Source of the DNA: DATEMK01 sp035275625
GTDB lineage: Bacteria > Bacteroidota > Bacteroidia > AKYH767-A > OLB10
NCBI GenBank assembly: GCA_035275625.1
Contig: DATEMK010000346.1
Coordinates: 1-24,729, forward strand
Direction: 5' to 3'
DNA: 24,729 nucleotides
Positions 7,722 to 16,981 of the stretch are shown piece by piece (within the stretch, counting starts at the first letter, position 1; each line of letters begins with the position of its first letter). Position numbers and translations under genes: made by a program. The notes below the pieces were generated by a model. It saw only the letters and a list, made by a program, of their open reading frames with translations, made no database searches and had not been told where the DNA came from.

Positions 7722-10700
7722 AACTTTAAATAAATTATTTAATTAATTCATCACTGTTATTTTTTTCACTGCACTTGAATTTTCGCCTTTTAACTGGAGG
7801 AAATAAATTCCGTCAGCAAAACCAATAGTGGAGATTTTCATGGAATGACTTCCGGGATTCATTAGTTGGGCAGCGCTGCTAAAGACTGTTCTGCCCAAGT
7901 GATCAGTGAGGCTGATAGCAATTTGCTCCTGCCCGGGCTGGTTCCAGTTAACAGTAAAGGCGCCTGCTGCCGGGTTAGGATACACAGTCAGTAAGGATTC
8001 ATGCTGCATCTGTTCGATTCCTACCGTGGTCACTACTATAGTAAAAAAAGCCGTATCCTGGCAATTGCCATTGCTCACAATAAGCATTACAATATAAGTT
8101 CCGTTAGCGGTGTAGGTGTGAACCACAGGACCCTGCCCGGTAGTATTGGTACCATCTCCGAAATCCCAGAACCAGGAAGTTGCCCCTGTTGAATTGTCGG
8201 TAAATGTATAGGTAGATTGAACATTAGAAGATGAAAACGCTGCCACAGGAGCGGGAATCACCGAAACGTTTACAGGTGTTCGTGCACTGATGCAGGGAGC
8301 GCCCTGCAATTGCCAGTCGTAGAAATAATAATAGTAACCCGGTACTCCTGCATTGGTTCCCGTTATAGATACCACACCGGAAAGTGTATAAGGGAAAACT
8401 GCGCCTCCCTGGTTGCGGAAAAGATCCACATTGCCTTCGCACCCCAGCTCAAGATCATTGCCGACAGGCAAATCAAAATTAAGGGGAACAATGCTCATTC
8501 CGTCAGGAAGATTGAAAGTGCCCTGCTGCAATATATTGCCTCCGTTATCCATCAATGTTATTGTTCTGTTGCCGGCACCCTGTGCATATACTTTTACAGA
8601 AAGTAATGTTACGGGAGAATAGCAGTCAAATATGAGGTCATGGTAATTGTTATTGGTAAAAATACTCCCTGCGCTGAATGTATTATCAACAGGCCCGACA
8701 GATTGCTGCGCAGGATACACATCGCTTTCCACATAAAAAGTAGTGTTAGTGCTGATAACAGGAGTGGTAAATGTTGCTCCCGCATAGAGCGGGGTTCCGC
8801 CTGTTGCCACATCATACCAGTACAATGAATCAGTCCCGGAAGCCGTCAGGTTCACAGAGGTGTTTTCACAGATGGTGGTATCAGTTGTAACGGGTGCCGC
8901 AGGCAGGCTGATGGTTATATAAGCTGTCTTAAGAACGGAGTCTATTCCACAGGGACCTCCGTCAGCAATCAGTTTAACATCGAAAGTGCCGCTGGTAGTA
9001 TAAATGTGCGAGGGATTAACAGCAGTGCTTGTTGGTGAACCATCTCCAAAATCCCAGGTATAGCTTCCTGCATTATTGCTTGCATTTGTAAAATAAACTG
9101 TTGCAGGCAACTGGCAGTATGTAGTTAATCCGCTGGTGAAATCGCTGGTAACTCCGGGAATAAATGCTGCACCAACTCCTACGGCATACCATGCGTTGGT
9201 AGTGGCGATAACTTCCGGTGTGCAGGGGCCAAACAAATCAATAGCAGATTGTATAGAATAATAACGCGCATCAGCATAGTCAGCGTTGGGAAAAAGATAG
9301 GTTGCCCAGGTATGGTATAAAATTGCGGCTGCGTTATCAATCCCTATAGATGAAACAGTATAGGCGTCTCCGAGATCATTAGTGCCGCTTCCGCCTTCTG
9401 TAAGTAAATAAAACCAGAAATTTAAAACTCCGCTGTTGTTGTGCACTTCATTAGGTGCATTCCAATATAGTCCGTCATAGCAATCGGGATTCTGGAATTG
9501 ATTCGGGTTAGCCATATTACGGAATGGCGTTCCGCCAATTTCATTCCCTATAAACCAGTCAATAGTAGCAGGCTGCTTTCCATAATAACGAATGGCATTT
9601 CCCATGCAGTCGCTGAAACCTTCATTCATTGCACCGGATTCATCCGCATAAACAAGGCCGCATGTCAGCTCAGTGACGCCATGCGAGATTTCATGCCCTG
9701 TAATTTCCAATGATGTGAGCGGTGTATATCCGCCTCCGCCATCACCATAAGTCATTTCGGTGCCATCCCAGAAAGCGTTAGTATAACCGACATCATAGTG
9801 TACATAGCTCAGCAGCTTCTGGCCGTTATCATCAATACTGTTCCTGTTAAACTTCAGCATGTAAAAATCATACGTCATTTCAGCTCCCCAATGCGCATCT
9901 GTTGCATATTCATCCTGCTGTGCATTTACATTGTCCCAGAAATTATCGGTATCAGTGAAATCAGTATTTACATAGTTGGTACCCTGCTGAAGATTGTAGG
10001 TTTCAACTCCCAGCCCTCTTGTGGTTTCCTGCAGGCGAAATGAATTTGGGCCTACACTGTCTGTAGTAATGGTCCGGGTTCCGCTGTAGGCTGTAACAGC
10101 CGTACCCTGAACATCCGTATCATGAATGCGGTTCAGCTTATAAATAACCTGCCCTGATACAGCATCCACAAATACATATTGGCGGTCGAGCGGCTCCTGC
10201 GCATATACATCAAACTTATAGCACAAGCGGTAATTTTCTGAAGTATATTTTCCGTTCTGAGGAGCGTACACCAGTTCTCCTTTCGGATACCATGTGGCAG
10301 AAGGATCATTGTTCACAATTTTTATATGCTGTTCCCATGAAGTTTGCCAGCGATACACTTTAGCATTCATATTAGTGATTGCATTATTTAATGCCGCAGA
10401 TTTTGAGACGGAAGCATTTGCTGTCGCATTCATTTTATCAAAGAGCAATCCGTTCATGGAGGTGACCAGGTTATTTTTTGCGTGAACGAGATACATAGTT
10501 CCCTCAACAGGGATTCCGTTTATTGTTTGCTGGTAACGGTAATGAGTATATCCAAGCTTATCACTGGATTTATTGAGCAATTTGAAACCGCTTGCAGATG
10601 GTAAAGTAAAATGGCTATGCGCCCATTTTTCAAATGCGTTAAAACTGATTTCAGTCCCGGCCCGGAATTTTATGTACTCCGGAACGGATGAATTTTCCGT

Positions 10701-10965
10701 TACTCTTATTTGCTGTGCTCCTGTAATTAAACGCTGTGCTTCAGTACCTGTAATTTCCCTGGCAGAAGCGTTCATCCAAACAGAGAGGAATGCGAATAAA
10801 ATGTAAATAATTTTTTTCATGTAAATAAGTTTGTTTTTTATTAAATTGTTAAATTAATGAGTTGATTAATTTTAAAATGAAGTGCGAGTTTACGAATTTT
10901 TTCAAAGCCCCCGACAAAATGGTTTCTGATTGTTAAGAAAATACAATAAATGTTAATAATATGGC
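7689..10965 (-). repeat. Tandem duplication unit 1: terminator, short M4 gene and upstream region
   Basis: The unit runs from the 3' terminator through the M4 gene to about 145 bases upstream of its start. It corresponds to 11091-14993. Identity by eye is very high in the first 55 codons (the last 160 bases of each gene show about four differences), the terminator core is identical, and the upstream region is still clearly homologous. Boundaries are approximate. Confidence 0.8.
7743..10820 (-). CDS. Secreted M4 (thermolysin-like) metalloprotease with PKD, Ig-like and T9SS domains (short paralogue)
   Basis: Predicted exported zinc endopeptidase of 1025 residues. The order is: signal peptide (about 1-20, ending MNASA); FTP/PepSY-type propeptide (about 40-240); M4 catalytic domain with HEISH (His376, Glu377, His380) and downstream ligand Glu400 in GAMNEGFSD; PKD domain with WDFGDGSPTS (about 565-640); Ig-like domain of the CHU_C-associated type (about 640-705, with LYWYDVATGGTPLY); a jelly-roll-like segment (about 706-850); second PKD domain (about 857-930, WDFGDGTNTT); and T9SS type A domain (about 943-1025, VYPNPAAGAF to KKITVMN). 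All catalytic residues are present. It is a tandem duplicate of the gene at 11145 but lacks that gene's CUB+PKD block. Substrates are unknown. Confidence 0.92.
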   Translation of the reverse strand: MKKIIYILFAFLSVWMNASAREITGTEAQRLITGAQQIRVTENSSVPEYIKFRAGTEISFNAFEKWAHSHFTLPSASGFKLLNKSSDKLGYTHYRYQQTINGIPVEGTMYLVHAKNNLVTSMNGLLFDKMNATANASVSKSAALNNAITNMNAKVYRWQTSWEQHIKIVNNDPSATWYPKGELVYAPQNGKYTSENYRLCYKFDVYAQEPLDRQYVFVDAVSGQVIYKLNRIHDTDVQGTAVTAYSGTRTITTDSVGPNSFRLQETTRGLGVETYNLQQGTNYVNTDFTDTDNFWDNVNAQQDEYATDAHWGAEMTYDFYMLKFNRNSIDDNGQKLLSYVHYDVGYTNAFWDGTEMTYGDGGGGYTPLTSLEITGHEISHGVTELTCGLVYADESGAMNEGFSDCMGNAIRYYGKQPATIDWFIGNEIGGTPFRNMANPNQFQNPDCYDGLYWNAPNEVHNNSGVLNFWFYLLTEGGSGTNDLGDAYTVSSIGIDNAAAILYHTWATYLFPNADYADARYYSIQSAIDLFGPCTPEVIATTNAWYAVGVGAAFIPGVTSDFTSGLTTYCQLPATVYFTNASNNAGSYTWDFGDGSPTSTAVNPSHIYTTSGTFDVKLIADGGPCGIDSVLKTAYITISLPAAPVTTDTTICENTSVNLTASGTDSLYWYDVATGGTPLYAGATFTTPVISTNTTFYVESDVYPAQQSVGPVDNTFSAGSIFTNNNYHDLIFDCYSPVTLLSVKVYAQGAGNRTITLMDNGGNILQQGTFNLPDGMSIVPLNFDLPVGNDLELGCEGNVDLFRNQGGAVFPYTLSGVVSITGTNAGVPGYYYYFYDWQLQGAPCISARTPVNVSVIPAPVAAFSSSNVQSTYTFTDNSTGATSWFWDFGDGTNTTGQGPVVHTYTANGTYIVMLIVSNGNCQDTAFFTIVVTTVGIEQMQHESLLTVYPNPAAGAFTVNWNQPGQEQIAISLTDHLGRTVFSSAAQLMNPGSHSMKISTIGFADGIYFLQLKGENSSAVKKITVMN

Positions 10966-11144
10966 TATGTTTCACTGGTGTCTCCGCATAGCGTCCCGCT
11001 CTTCGGGCACTTTGCAGTGATCATAGAAATAAACAATATTCAATAGAATCATTAAAATTGAAACATACGTTTGCATCACCAGCCTCAAAAAAAAACCCTC
11101 CCCGTTTTGCGGAGAGGTTTTTAATTTTTAAATCAACCAGGCTG
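10821..11144. other. Intergenic region between the two M4 genes
   Basis: This 324-base stretch holds three parts. About 10821-10965 is the A+T-rich upstream region of the short M4 gene, homologous to 14853-14993. It includes a shared block on the minus strand reading TTGAAAAAATTCGTAAA (plus 10883-10899), which may be part of the promoter, although no exact TAnnTTTG box is present. About 10966-11086 is unique sequence with a small CCCG/CGGG stem at 10995-11007. The last part (11087-11122) is the terminator of the long M4 gene. No gene is seen. Confidence 0.6.
11087..11122 (-). terminator. Terminator of the long M4 gene
   Basis: The stem pairs 11091-11104 with 11110-11122, with one bulged C (11096) and one C/A mismatch, around the loop TTTTG. 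On the minus strand it ends in nine T (A-run 11087-11095). It lies 22 bases downstream of the stop codon. Its 21-base core is identical to that of the terminator after the short M4 gene. Confidence 0.85.
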
Positions 11145-14100
11145 TCAATTCATCACTGTTATTTTTTTCACTGCACTTGAATTTTCGCCTTTTAATTGTA
11201 GGAAATAAATTCCGTCAGCAAATCCTGTCGTGGAGATTTTCATGGAATGACTTCCCGGATTCATTATTTGAGCCGTGCTGCCAAAGACTGTTCTGCCCAG
11301 CTGATCAGTAAGGCTGATAGAAATTTGCTCCCGTTCAGGTTGGTTCCAGTTAACAGTAAATGCGCCCACTGCCGGGTTGGGATACACAGTCAGTAATGAT
11401 TCATTCTGCAATTGTTCAATTCCTACAGTGGTCACTACTATTGTAAAATAAGCCGTATCCTGGCAATTGCCGTTGCTCACAATCAGCATTACAACGTAAG
11501 TTCCGTTAGCCGTGTAAGTGTGAACAACAGGTCCCTGCCCGGTAGTATTCGTACCATCTCCGAAATCCCAGAACCAGGAAGTTGCCCCTGTTGAATTGTC
11601 AGTAAAGGTGTACGTAGATAAAACATTAGAAGTTGAAAAGGCTGCGGTAGGTGCAGGATCCACAGTCACCGTTACAGGCGTGCGGGGACTGACACAGGGA
11701 GGGCCCTGCAGCTGCCAGTCATAGAAATAATAATAGTAACCCGGTGCTCCTGCATTGGTTCCTGTTATAGAGATAACACCGGAAAGTGTATAAGGAAAAA
11801 TAGCTCCTCCCTGGTTACGGAACAGGTTGACATTTCCTTCGCATCCGAGTTCCAGGTTTGTTCCAACAGGTATATTAAAATTAAGCGGTACAATACTCAT
11901 TCCGTCAGGAATATTTACAGTTGCCTGCTGCAATGTATTTCCCCCGGCATCATTTAAAGTAATGGTCCTGTTGCCGGCTCCGTCTGCATATACCTTTACT
12001 GAAATTAATTTTACCGGAACAAAGCAATCAAAAATAAGATCATGGTAATTATTATTATTAAAAATACTCCCTGCGCTGAAAGTATTATCAACAGGTCCGA
12101 CAGATTGCAGAGCAGGATAGACATCGCTTTCAACATAGTACGTTGTATTGATGCTCAGCGGTGGCGTATTGAATGTGGTCCCTGTATATACAGCAGTTCC
12201 CCCGGCCGGAACCGTAAACCATGTTAATGAATCCACCCCGGTTGCAGTAAGGCTTGCTGAAAGCCCTGCACATATTGTAACACCATTGGCTGTTGGTGCC
12301 TGTGGCTGATTGATGGTGATATAAGCTGTTTTTGTAAGCGCATTACTTCCGTTGACGTTTGATGCGGTAAGTGTAACGGTGTACGTTCCGTTAGCGGCAT
12401 ACGTATGAGAAGGGTTTTGCAAAGTGGAAGTGGATAAATCGCCAAAATCCCACAACCAGCTGGTAGGGCCATTTATACTCAGGTCGGTAAAATTAATTAC
12501 ACCGCTGCAGCTTGTGGTAACATCTGCCGTAAAGTTTACAGTAGGAGGAAGAGTTGAAATTAAACACTGCCATGTCAGAGCAAAGCCCGCACCGGTAATG
12601 AACGGATCTGAAGTTTGTCTTAATGTAATGGAGCCGGCTGTTGAAGTAATGATGCCTCCATTCGGAAGTGCAGTGCCGGTATATGCCCCGATAAGCGGGC
12701 TTGCAGTGGTGGGCCCGTCATATATGTAAAGAAAATCATACGTGTTTTCCATGTCAAACATTGTAAAAGTTAAGGTAACTGTGGATGCGCCTAATGGTGC
12801 AATCGTAATTAGTGCATCCGTCATATCTGTGTAATCGGCATTAGGCCCGCCACTGTCATATAATTGCCCTGCACATGAAGTTTGAGTAGTTGCAGTGCCG
12901 TTAGGAGGGAGGATCACAATGCAGGGGTTGAGTGAATCCACACTGATAAAACCATTTTTAGTAATTGAATCTGTTCCGCATGTACCTCCATCAGCAACTA
13001 ATGTCACATCATAAAGCCCATAAGAAGTGTAAGTATGGACCGGATTAACCGCAGTGCTTGTTGGTGAACCATCTCCGAAATCCCACACAAAACTTCCGGC
13101 ATTGTTACTTGCATTTGTAAAATTAACGGTTGCCGGAACCTGGCAGTAAGAAGTAGTTGTTGCATTGAAATCGCTCGTTACTCCGGGTATAAATGCCAAC
13201 CCGACCCCTACGGCATGCCATGCGTTGACTGTTGCAATTGCTTCAGGTGTACAGGGACCAAACAAATCAATTGCTGCCTGTATGGAGTAATAACGCGCAT
13301 CAGCATATTCCGCATTGGGAAAAAGATAGGTTGCCCAGGTACGGTATAAGATTGCCGCTGCATTGTCAATTCCTATGGATGAAACAGTATAGGCATCTCC
13401 AAGATCATTAGTGCCGCTTCCGCCTTCTGTAAGTAAATAAAACCAGAAATTTAAAACCCCGCTGTTGTTGTGCACTTCGTTAGGTGCATTCCAGTATAGT
13501 CCATCATAGCAATCAGGATTCTGGAATTGATTCGGGTCAGCCATGTTGCGAAAAGGAGTTCCCCCAATTTCATCCCCGATAAACCAGTCAATAGTAGCAG
13601 GCTGCTTTCCAAAATAGCGAATGGCATTTCCCATGCAATCGCTGAAACCTTCATTCATTGCACCGGGTTCATCCGCATAAATAAGACCGCATGTCAGCTC
13701 AGTGACGCCATGCGAGATTTCATGCCCGGTAACATCTAAGGAAGTAAGCGGAGTATAGACACCGCCACCATCACCATAGGTCATCGCAGTACCATCCCAG
13801 AATGCGTTAGTATAATTTACATCGTAATGCACATAGCTCAAAAGTTTCTGGCCGTTATCATCAATGCTGTTCCTGTTAAACTTCAGCATGTAAAAATCAT
13901 AGGTCATTTCAGCTCCCCAATGTGCATCTGTTGCATATTCATCCTGCTGTGCATTTACATTGTCCCAGAAGTTATCTGTATCAGTGAAATCAGTGTTGTT
14001 ATAGTTGGTTCCCTGCTGCAGGTTATAGGTTTCAATTCCAAGCCCTCTTGCTGTTTCGCGCAAGCGAAATGAATTTGGACCTACACTGTCTGTAGTAATG

Positions 14101-14993
14101 GTCCGGGTTCCGCTGTAGGCTGTAACGGCAGTGCCGGTTGCATCGGCATCATGAATGCGGTTCAGCTTATAAATAACCGCTCCTGATACAGCGTCCACAA
14201 ATACATACTGACGGTCGAGCGGCTCCTGCGCATATACATCAAACTTATAGCACAAGCGGTAATTTTCTGAAGTGTATTTTCCGTTCTGAGGAGCGTACAC
14301 CAGTTCTCCTTTCGGATACCATGTGGCTGACGGATCATTGTTCACTTGTTTTATTTGTTGTTCCCAACCGGCTATTTGCCAGCGATATGTTTTTGCATTC
14401 ATATTCCTGATTGCATTATTTAATGCCGCAGTTTTTGAGATGGAAGCATTTGCTGTTGCATTTATTTTATCAAACAACAAACCATTCATGGAAGTGACCA
14501 GGTTATTTTTTGCGTGAACGAGATACATGGTTCCCTCCACAGGGATTCCGTTTATTGTTTGCTGGTACCTGTAATGAGTGTACCCAAGTTTATCAGTGGA
14601 TTTATTGAGCAATTTGAAACCACTTGAAGATGGTAAAGTAAAATGGCTATGCGCCCATTTTTCAAATAAGTTAAAACTGATTTCAGACCCGGCCCGGAAT
14701 TTTATGTACTCCGGAACGGATGAATTTTCCGTTACTCTTATTTGCTGCGCTCCTGTAATTAAACGCTGTGCTTCAGTACCCGTTATTTCCCTGGCAGAAG
14801 CGTTCATCCAAACAGAGAGGAATGCGAATAAAATGTAAATAATTTTTTTCATGGAAATAAGTTTGTTTTTATTAAATTGTTAAATTATAAGTTGATTGAT
14901 TTTTAAACAAACCGCTATTTTACGAATTTTTTCAACACCCCCGTAAAAGAGTTCCTGATTGTTAAGAAAATGAAATAAATGTTAATAAGAATA
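11091..14993 (-). repeat. Tandem duplication unit 2: terminator, long M4 gene and upstream region
   Basis: Counterpart of 7689-10965 in the same orientation. It is about 630 bases longer, because the gene carries an extra CUB+PKD block at about 12330-12950. The region upstream of its start (14853-14993) shares the blocks TTGTTAAATTA, ACGAATTTTTTCAA and CTGATTGTTAAGAAAAT with 10821-10965. Boundaries are approximate. Confidence 0.8.
11145..14852 (-). CDS. Secreted M4 metalloprotease with CUB, three PKD, Ig-like and T9SS domains (long paralogue)
   Basis: This is a 1235-residue duplicate of the neighbouring M4 protease. It has the same signal peptide and propeptide, then the catalytic HEISH (His377, Glu378, His381) with Glu401 in GAMNEGFSD. 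Next come PKD1 (about 565-638), a CUB domain (about 640-765, with FDMENTYDFLYIYDG), PKD2 (about 770-847, WLWDFGDLSTST), Ig-like domain (about 849-913), jelly-roll-like segment (about 914-1054), PKD3 (about 1064-1140) and T9SS type A domain (about 1150-1235). CUB and PKD domains commonly mediate protein or glycan contacts, so the two paralogues may differ in binding rather than in catalysis. It has its own upstream region and terminator, so it is likely transcribed independently of the short copy. Confidence 0.92.
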   Translation of the reverse strand: MKKIIYILFAFLSVWMNASAREITGTEAQRLITGAQQIRVTENSSVPEYIKFRAGSEISFNLFEKWAHSHFTLPSSSGFKLLNKSTDKLGYTHYRYQQTINGIPVEGTMYLVHAKNNLVTSMNGLLFDKINATANASISKTAALNNAIRNMNAKTYRWQIAGWEQQIKQVNNDPSATWYPKGELVYAPQNGKYTSENYRLCYKFDVYAQEPLDRQYVFVDAVSGAVIYKLNRIHDADATGTAVTAYSGTRTITTDSVGPNSFRLRETARGLGIETYNLQQGTNYNNTDFTDTDNFWDNVNAQQDEYATDAHWGAEMTYDFYMLKFNRNSIDDNGQKLLSYVHYDVNYTNAFWDGTAMTYGDGGGVYTPLTSLDVTGHEISHGVTELTCGLIYADEPGAMNEGFSDCMGNAIRYFGKQPATIDWFIGDEIGGTPFRNMADPNQFQNPDCYDGLYWNAPNEVHNNSGVLNFWFYLLTEGGSGTNDLGDAYTVSSIGIDNAAAILYRTWATYLFPNAEYADARYYSIQAAIDLFGPCTPEAIATVNAWHAVGVGLAFIPGVTSDFNATTTSYCQVPATVNFTNASNNAGSFVWDFGDGSPTSTAVNPVHTYTSYGLYDVTLVADGGTCGTDSITKNGFISVDSLNPCIVILPPNGTATTQTSCAGQLYDSGGPNADYTDMTDALITIAPLGASTVTLTFTMFDMENTYDFLYIYDGPTTASPLIGAYTGTALPNGGIITSTAGSITLRQTSDPFITGAGFALTWQCLISTLPPTVNFTADVTTSCSGVINFTDLSINGPTSWLWDFGDLSTSTLQNPSHTYAANGTYTVTLTASNVNGSNALTKTAYITINQPQAPTANGVTICAGLSASLTATGVDSLTWFTVPAGGTAVYTGTTFNTPPLSINTTYYVESDVYPALQSVGPVDNTFSAGSIFNNNNYHDLIFDCFVPVKLISVKVYADGAGNRTITLNDAGGNTLQQATVNIPDGMSIVPLNFNIPVGTNLELGCEGNVNLFRNQGGAIFPYTLSGVISITGTNAGAPGYYYYFYDWQLQGPPCVSPRTPVTVTVDPAPTAAFSTSNVLSTYTFTDNSTGATSWFWDFGDGTNTTGQGPVVHTYTANGTYVVMLIVSNGNCQDTAYFTIVVTTVGIEQLQNESLLTVYPNPAVGAFTVNWNQPEREQISISLTDQLGRTVFGSTAQIMNPGSHSMKISTTGFADGIYFLQLKGENSSAVKKITVMN

Positions 14994-15011
14994 CCGGGTT
15001 GAAAAAATTAA

Positions 15012-16820
15012 CTAATCAGCTTTTTTATTTTCTTTTTCTTTCTCCATCCAGCGGTTCATTTTTCCTTCGAGAACAAAAAGCGGAAGGCAGCCATCATTTA
15101 ATATTTCATTGTGAAATTTACGAATGTCAAAATCATGACCCAATACTGATTCAGCATTTTTGCGCAAATCGCGTATTTTCAGCTGCCCGATTTTATAGCA
15201 TAATGCCTGCGCGGGGATTGCCATGTACCGCTCGATTTCAGGAATGATAGCTTCTTCGCTTTCGCCTTCATTGTCTAATGAAAATTGAATGGCCTGTTCG
15301 CGCGTCCAGCCTTTTGTGTGCATACCAACATCCACAACAAGACGAATGGCGCGATGCATTTCTTCGCTTAATGCGGCAAAATACTGGTAAGGATCGGTGT
15401 AAAGCCCAAGTTCTTTTCCAAGCGATTCAGTGTAAAGGGCCCAGCCTTCTCCGTAAGCGCCATACCATATAAATCTTCTGAACATGGGTAATGAATCATT
15501 TTCGGCAGTGAGCATGTTCTGGAAATGATGTCCCGGAATGGCTTCATGTAAAAACAAATCTTCCATTGCATAAGTGTTAAATTTTTTCGCATCAGGAACA
15601 GGGACATAAAAAATTCCCGGTCGCGAACCATCTGCTGTGCCCGCATTGTATTCTGCACTGGCGCTTGCTTCACGGAATTTTTCGGTTTGGCGTATTTCAA
15701 AACGGGATTTCGGAACTTTGTCAAACAGCCTGCCGACTTGCGGCTTCATGATATTGTAAATGCCGTTAAAAGAATCAAGAACTTCTTTTGGTGCAGAAAA
15801 AGGAAAAAACTTTTTATCGGTGTTCATGTATTTAAAAAAAGATTTCAGGTCGCCTTTATATCCCGTTTCCGTTTTTATCTTTTCCATTTCACCGCGTAAT
15901 CTTTTTACTTCGCTCATGCCGAGATTAAAAATAGAATCAGGAGTAAGGGTAGTGGTCGTCCAGTATTTTATAAGGTAATTATAGTGTTCTGTCCCGCCCG
16001 GCACCGCACTGATGCCAACACTGGTGCGGCAATGAGGAATGTATTCATCTTTAAAAAAATCATAAAGTTTTTTATAAGAAGGAATTATTTGTGAAACGAT
16101 GGCTTTACTGTACAGGGAATCAAGGCGTTTTTTATCACTATTCGAAAATGAACCGGGAAAATTTTTAACCGGCATATAGAAAACATTTTCTTTTATATCA
16201 TCGGTTACCATTGCTTTCATTTGCGGCAGCACACGCTCCATTAAAATCCCGGGATTGGTAATGCCTGCTGCAATTCCTTTTTGCATATTGGCAATGGCAG
16301 TGTCACACCATCCGGGGAAGCTGTTTACACGCCCGAGAAAATTTTCATAATCTTTTACTGTTTTAAAAGGCTGGTTGCTTTGTCCTGAACCCAGTTGTCC
16401 GAAAGTGAGCGGCAAACTCCAAAACTGGTTAACAGGTAAAAGGTTGTCAGGAAAACCGAATCCTTCAATACCTGTCTGCAAATCCCATTTTAGAATGTCA
16501 TAGCTTACCTGGTCATTTTCTGCAAGAGCATTGCGGTCATAGCCGTTCAATTCATGGAGGAAACTTTCATAAAATGATTTAATTTTTTGCCGGTAGCTTT
16601 CGCTGATGTCAATTGGCAGCATGTCATTGTAACGATTCTCGCCATTAGCCGTGGCTTCCAATGGAAAGAGCTGCATTCGCTCATCGTAATAGCGCTGAAA
16701 AAATTCCGAAATATTATTTCCGGAAACAATTACCTCTGCTTTTTTTTCTTTACCGGGCTGGCATCTGTTAAAGAAAATCAGCAGCAATGCAAAAGGTATT
16801 AACAGGATGATTTTTTTCAT
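15012..16820 (-). CDS. DUF885-family putative peptidase, exported
   Basis: A 602-residue protein of the DUF885 family, whose members are often annotated as zinc peptidases. The signature HEAIPGHH is at residues 425-432 within EDLFLHEAIPGHHFQNM. A further conserved-looking stretch is GAYGEGWALYTESLGKELG. The N-terminus (MKKIILLIPFALLLIFFNRC) is a hydrophobic export signal ending in Cys20. A lipoprotein is possible, but the residue before the cysteine is Arg, unlike a standard lipobox. It lies between T9SS proteases and could take part in later breakdown of peptides. It has no T9SS domain, so it is likely periplasmic or membrane-anchored. No terminator is evident after its stop. Confidence 0.82.
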   Translation of the reverse strand: MKKIILLIPFALLLIFFNRCQPGKEKKAEVIVSGNNISEFFQRYYDERMQLFPLEATANGENRYNDMLPIDISESYRQKIKSFYESFLHELNGYDRNALAENDQVSYDILKWDLQTGIEGFGFPDNLLPVNQFWSLPLTFGQLGSGQSNQPFKTVKDYENFLGRVNSFPGWCDTAIANMQKGIAAGITNPGILMERVLPQMKAMVTDDIKENVFYMPVKNFPGSFSNSDKKRLDSLYSKAIVSQIIPSYKKLYDFFKDEYIPHCRTSVGISAVPGGTEHYNYLIKYWTTTTLTPDSIFNLGMSEVKRLRGEMEKIKTETGYKGDLKSFFKYMNTDKKFFPFSAPKEVLDSFNGIYNIMKPQVGRLFDKVPKSRFEIRQTEKFREASASAEYNAGTADGSRPGIFYVPVPDAKKFNTYAMEDLFLHEAIPGHHFQNMLTAENDSLPMFRRFIWYGAYGEGWALYTESLGKELGLYTDPYQYFAALSEEMHRAIRLVVDVGMHTKGWTREQAIQFSLDNEGESEEAIIPEIERYMAIPAQALCYKIGQLKIRDLRKNAESVLGHDFDIRKFHNEILNDGCLPLFVLEGKMNRWMEKEKENKKAD

Positions 16821-16916
16821 GAGTTATAAATTGAGTTTCCGAAAATAATGATTAGTCAAACATGTAGCTGTTTGTCAGAAGATTTTTACATATTGATGTG
16901 TCATGCAAGTTTAAAA

Positions 16917-16944
16917 GGCATGAAGCACCCTATACAGGGATGCC
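16917..16944. other. Small hairpin in the leader region of the DUF885 gene
   Basis: CCCT (16928-16931) and AGGG (16936-16939) form an inner stem, and GGCAT (16917-16921) can pair with ATGCC (16940-16944) across a six-base bulge. It lies about 100 bases upstream of the DUF885 start, in a 252-base spacer that otherwise holds only the terminator at 16982-17038. No function is evident. Confidence 0.3.
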
Positions 16945-16981
16945 GAAGAATCATTCCATGCATGATGGCGGAACTATTCGG

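Noticed and set aside
10573..10806. Open frames on the plus strand across the M4 genes and similar antisense frames elsewhere
   Set aside because: They are out-of-frame or antisense shadows of genes with clear domains, without recognisable protein features of their own.
10971..11082. Inverted repeat CTGGTG / CACCAG with nearby TGTTTCA / TGAAACA in the M4 spacer, as ends of an insertion element
   Set aside because: The two short matches are in the wrong order relative to each other and there is no ORF between them, so chance is the simpler explanation.
14999..15247. An 82-codon plus-strand open frame over the 3' end of the DUF885 gene
   Set aside because: It is antisense to conserved DUF885 coding sequence and has no promoter or recognisable domain.
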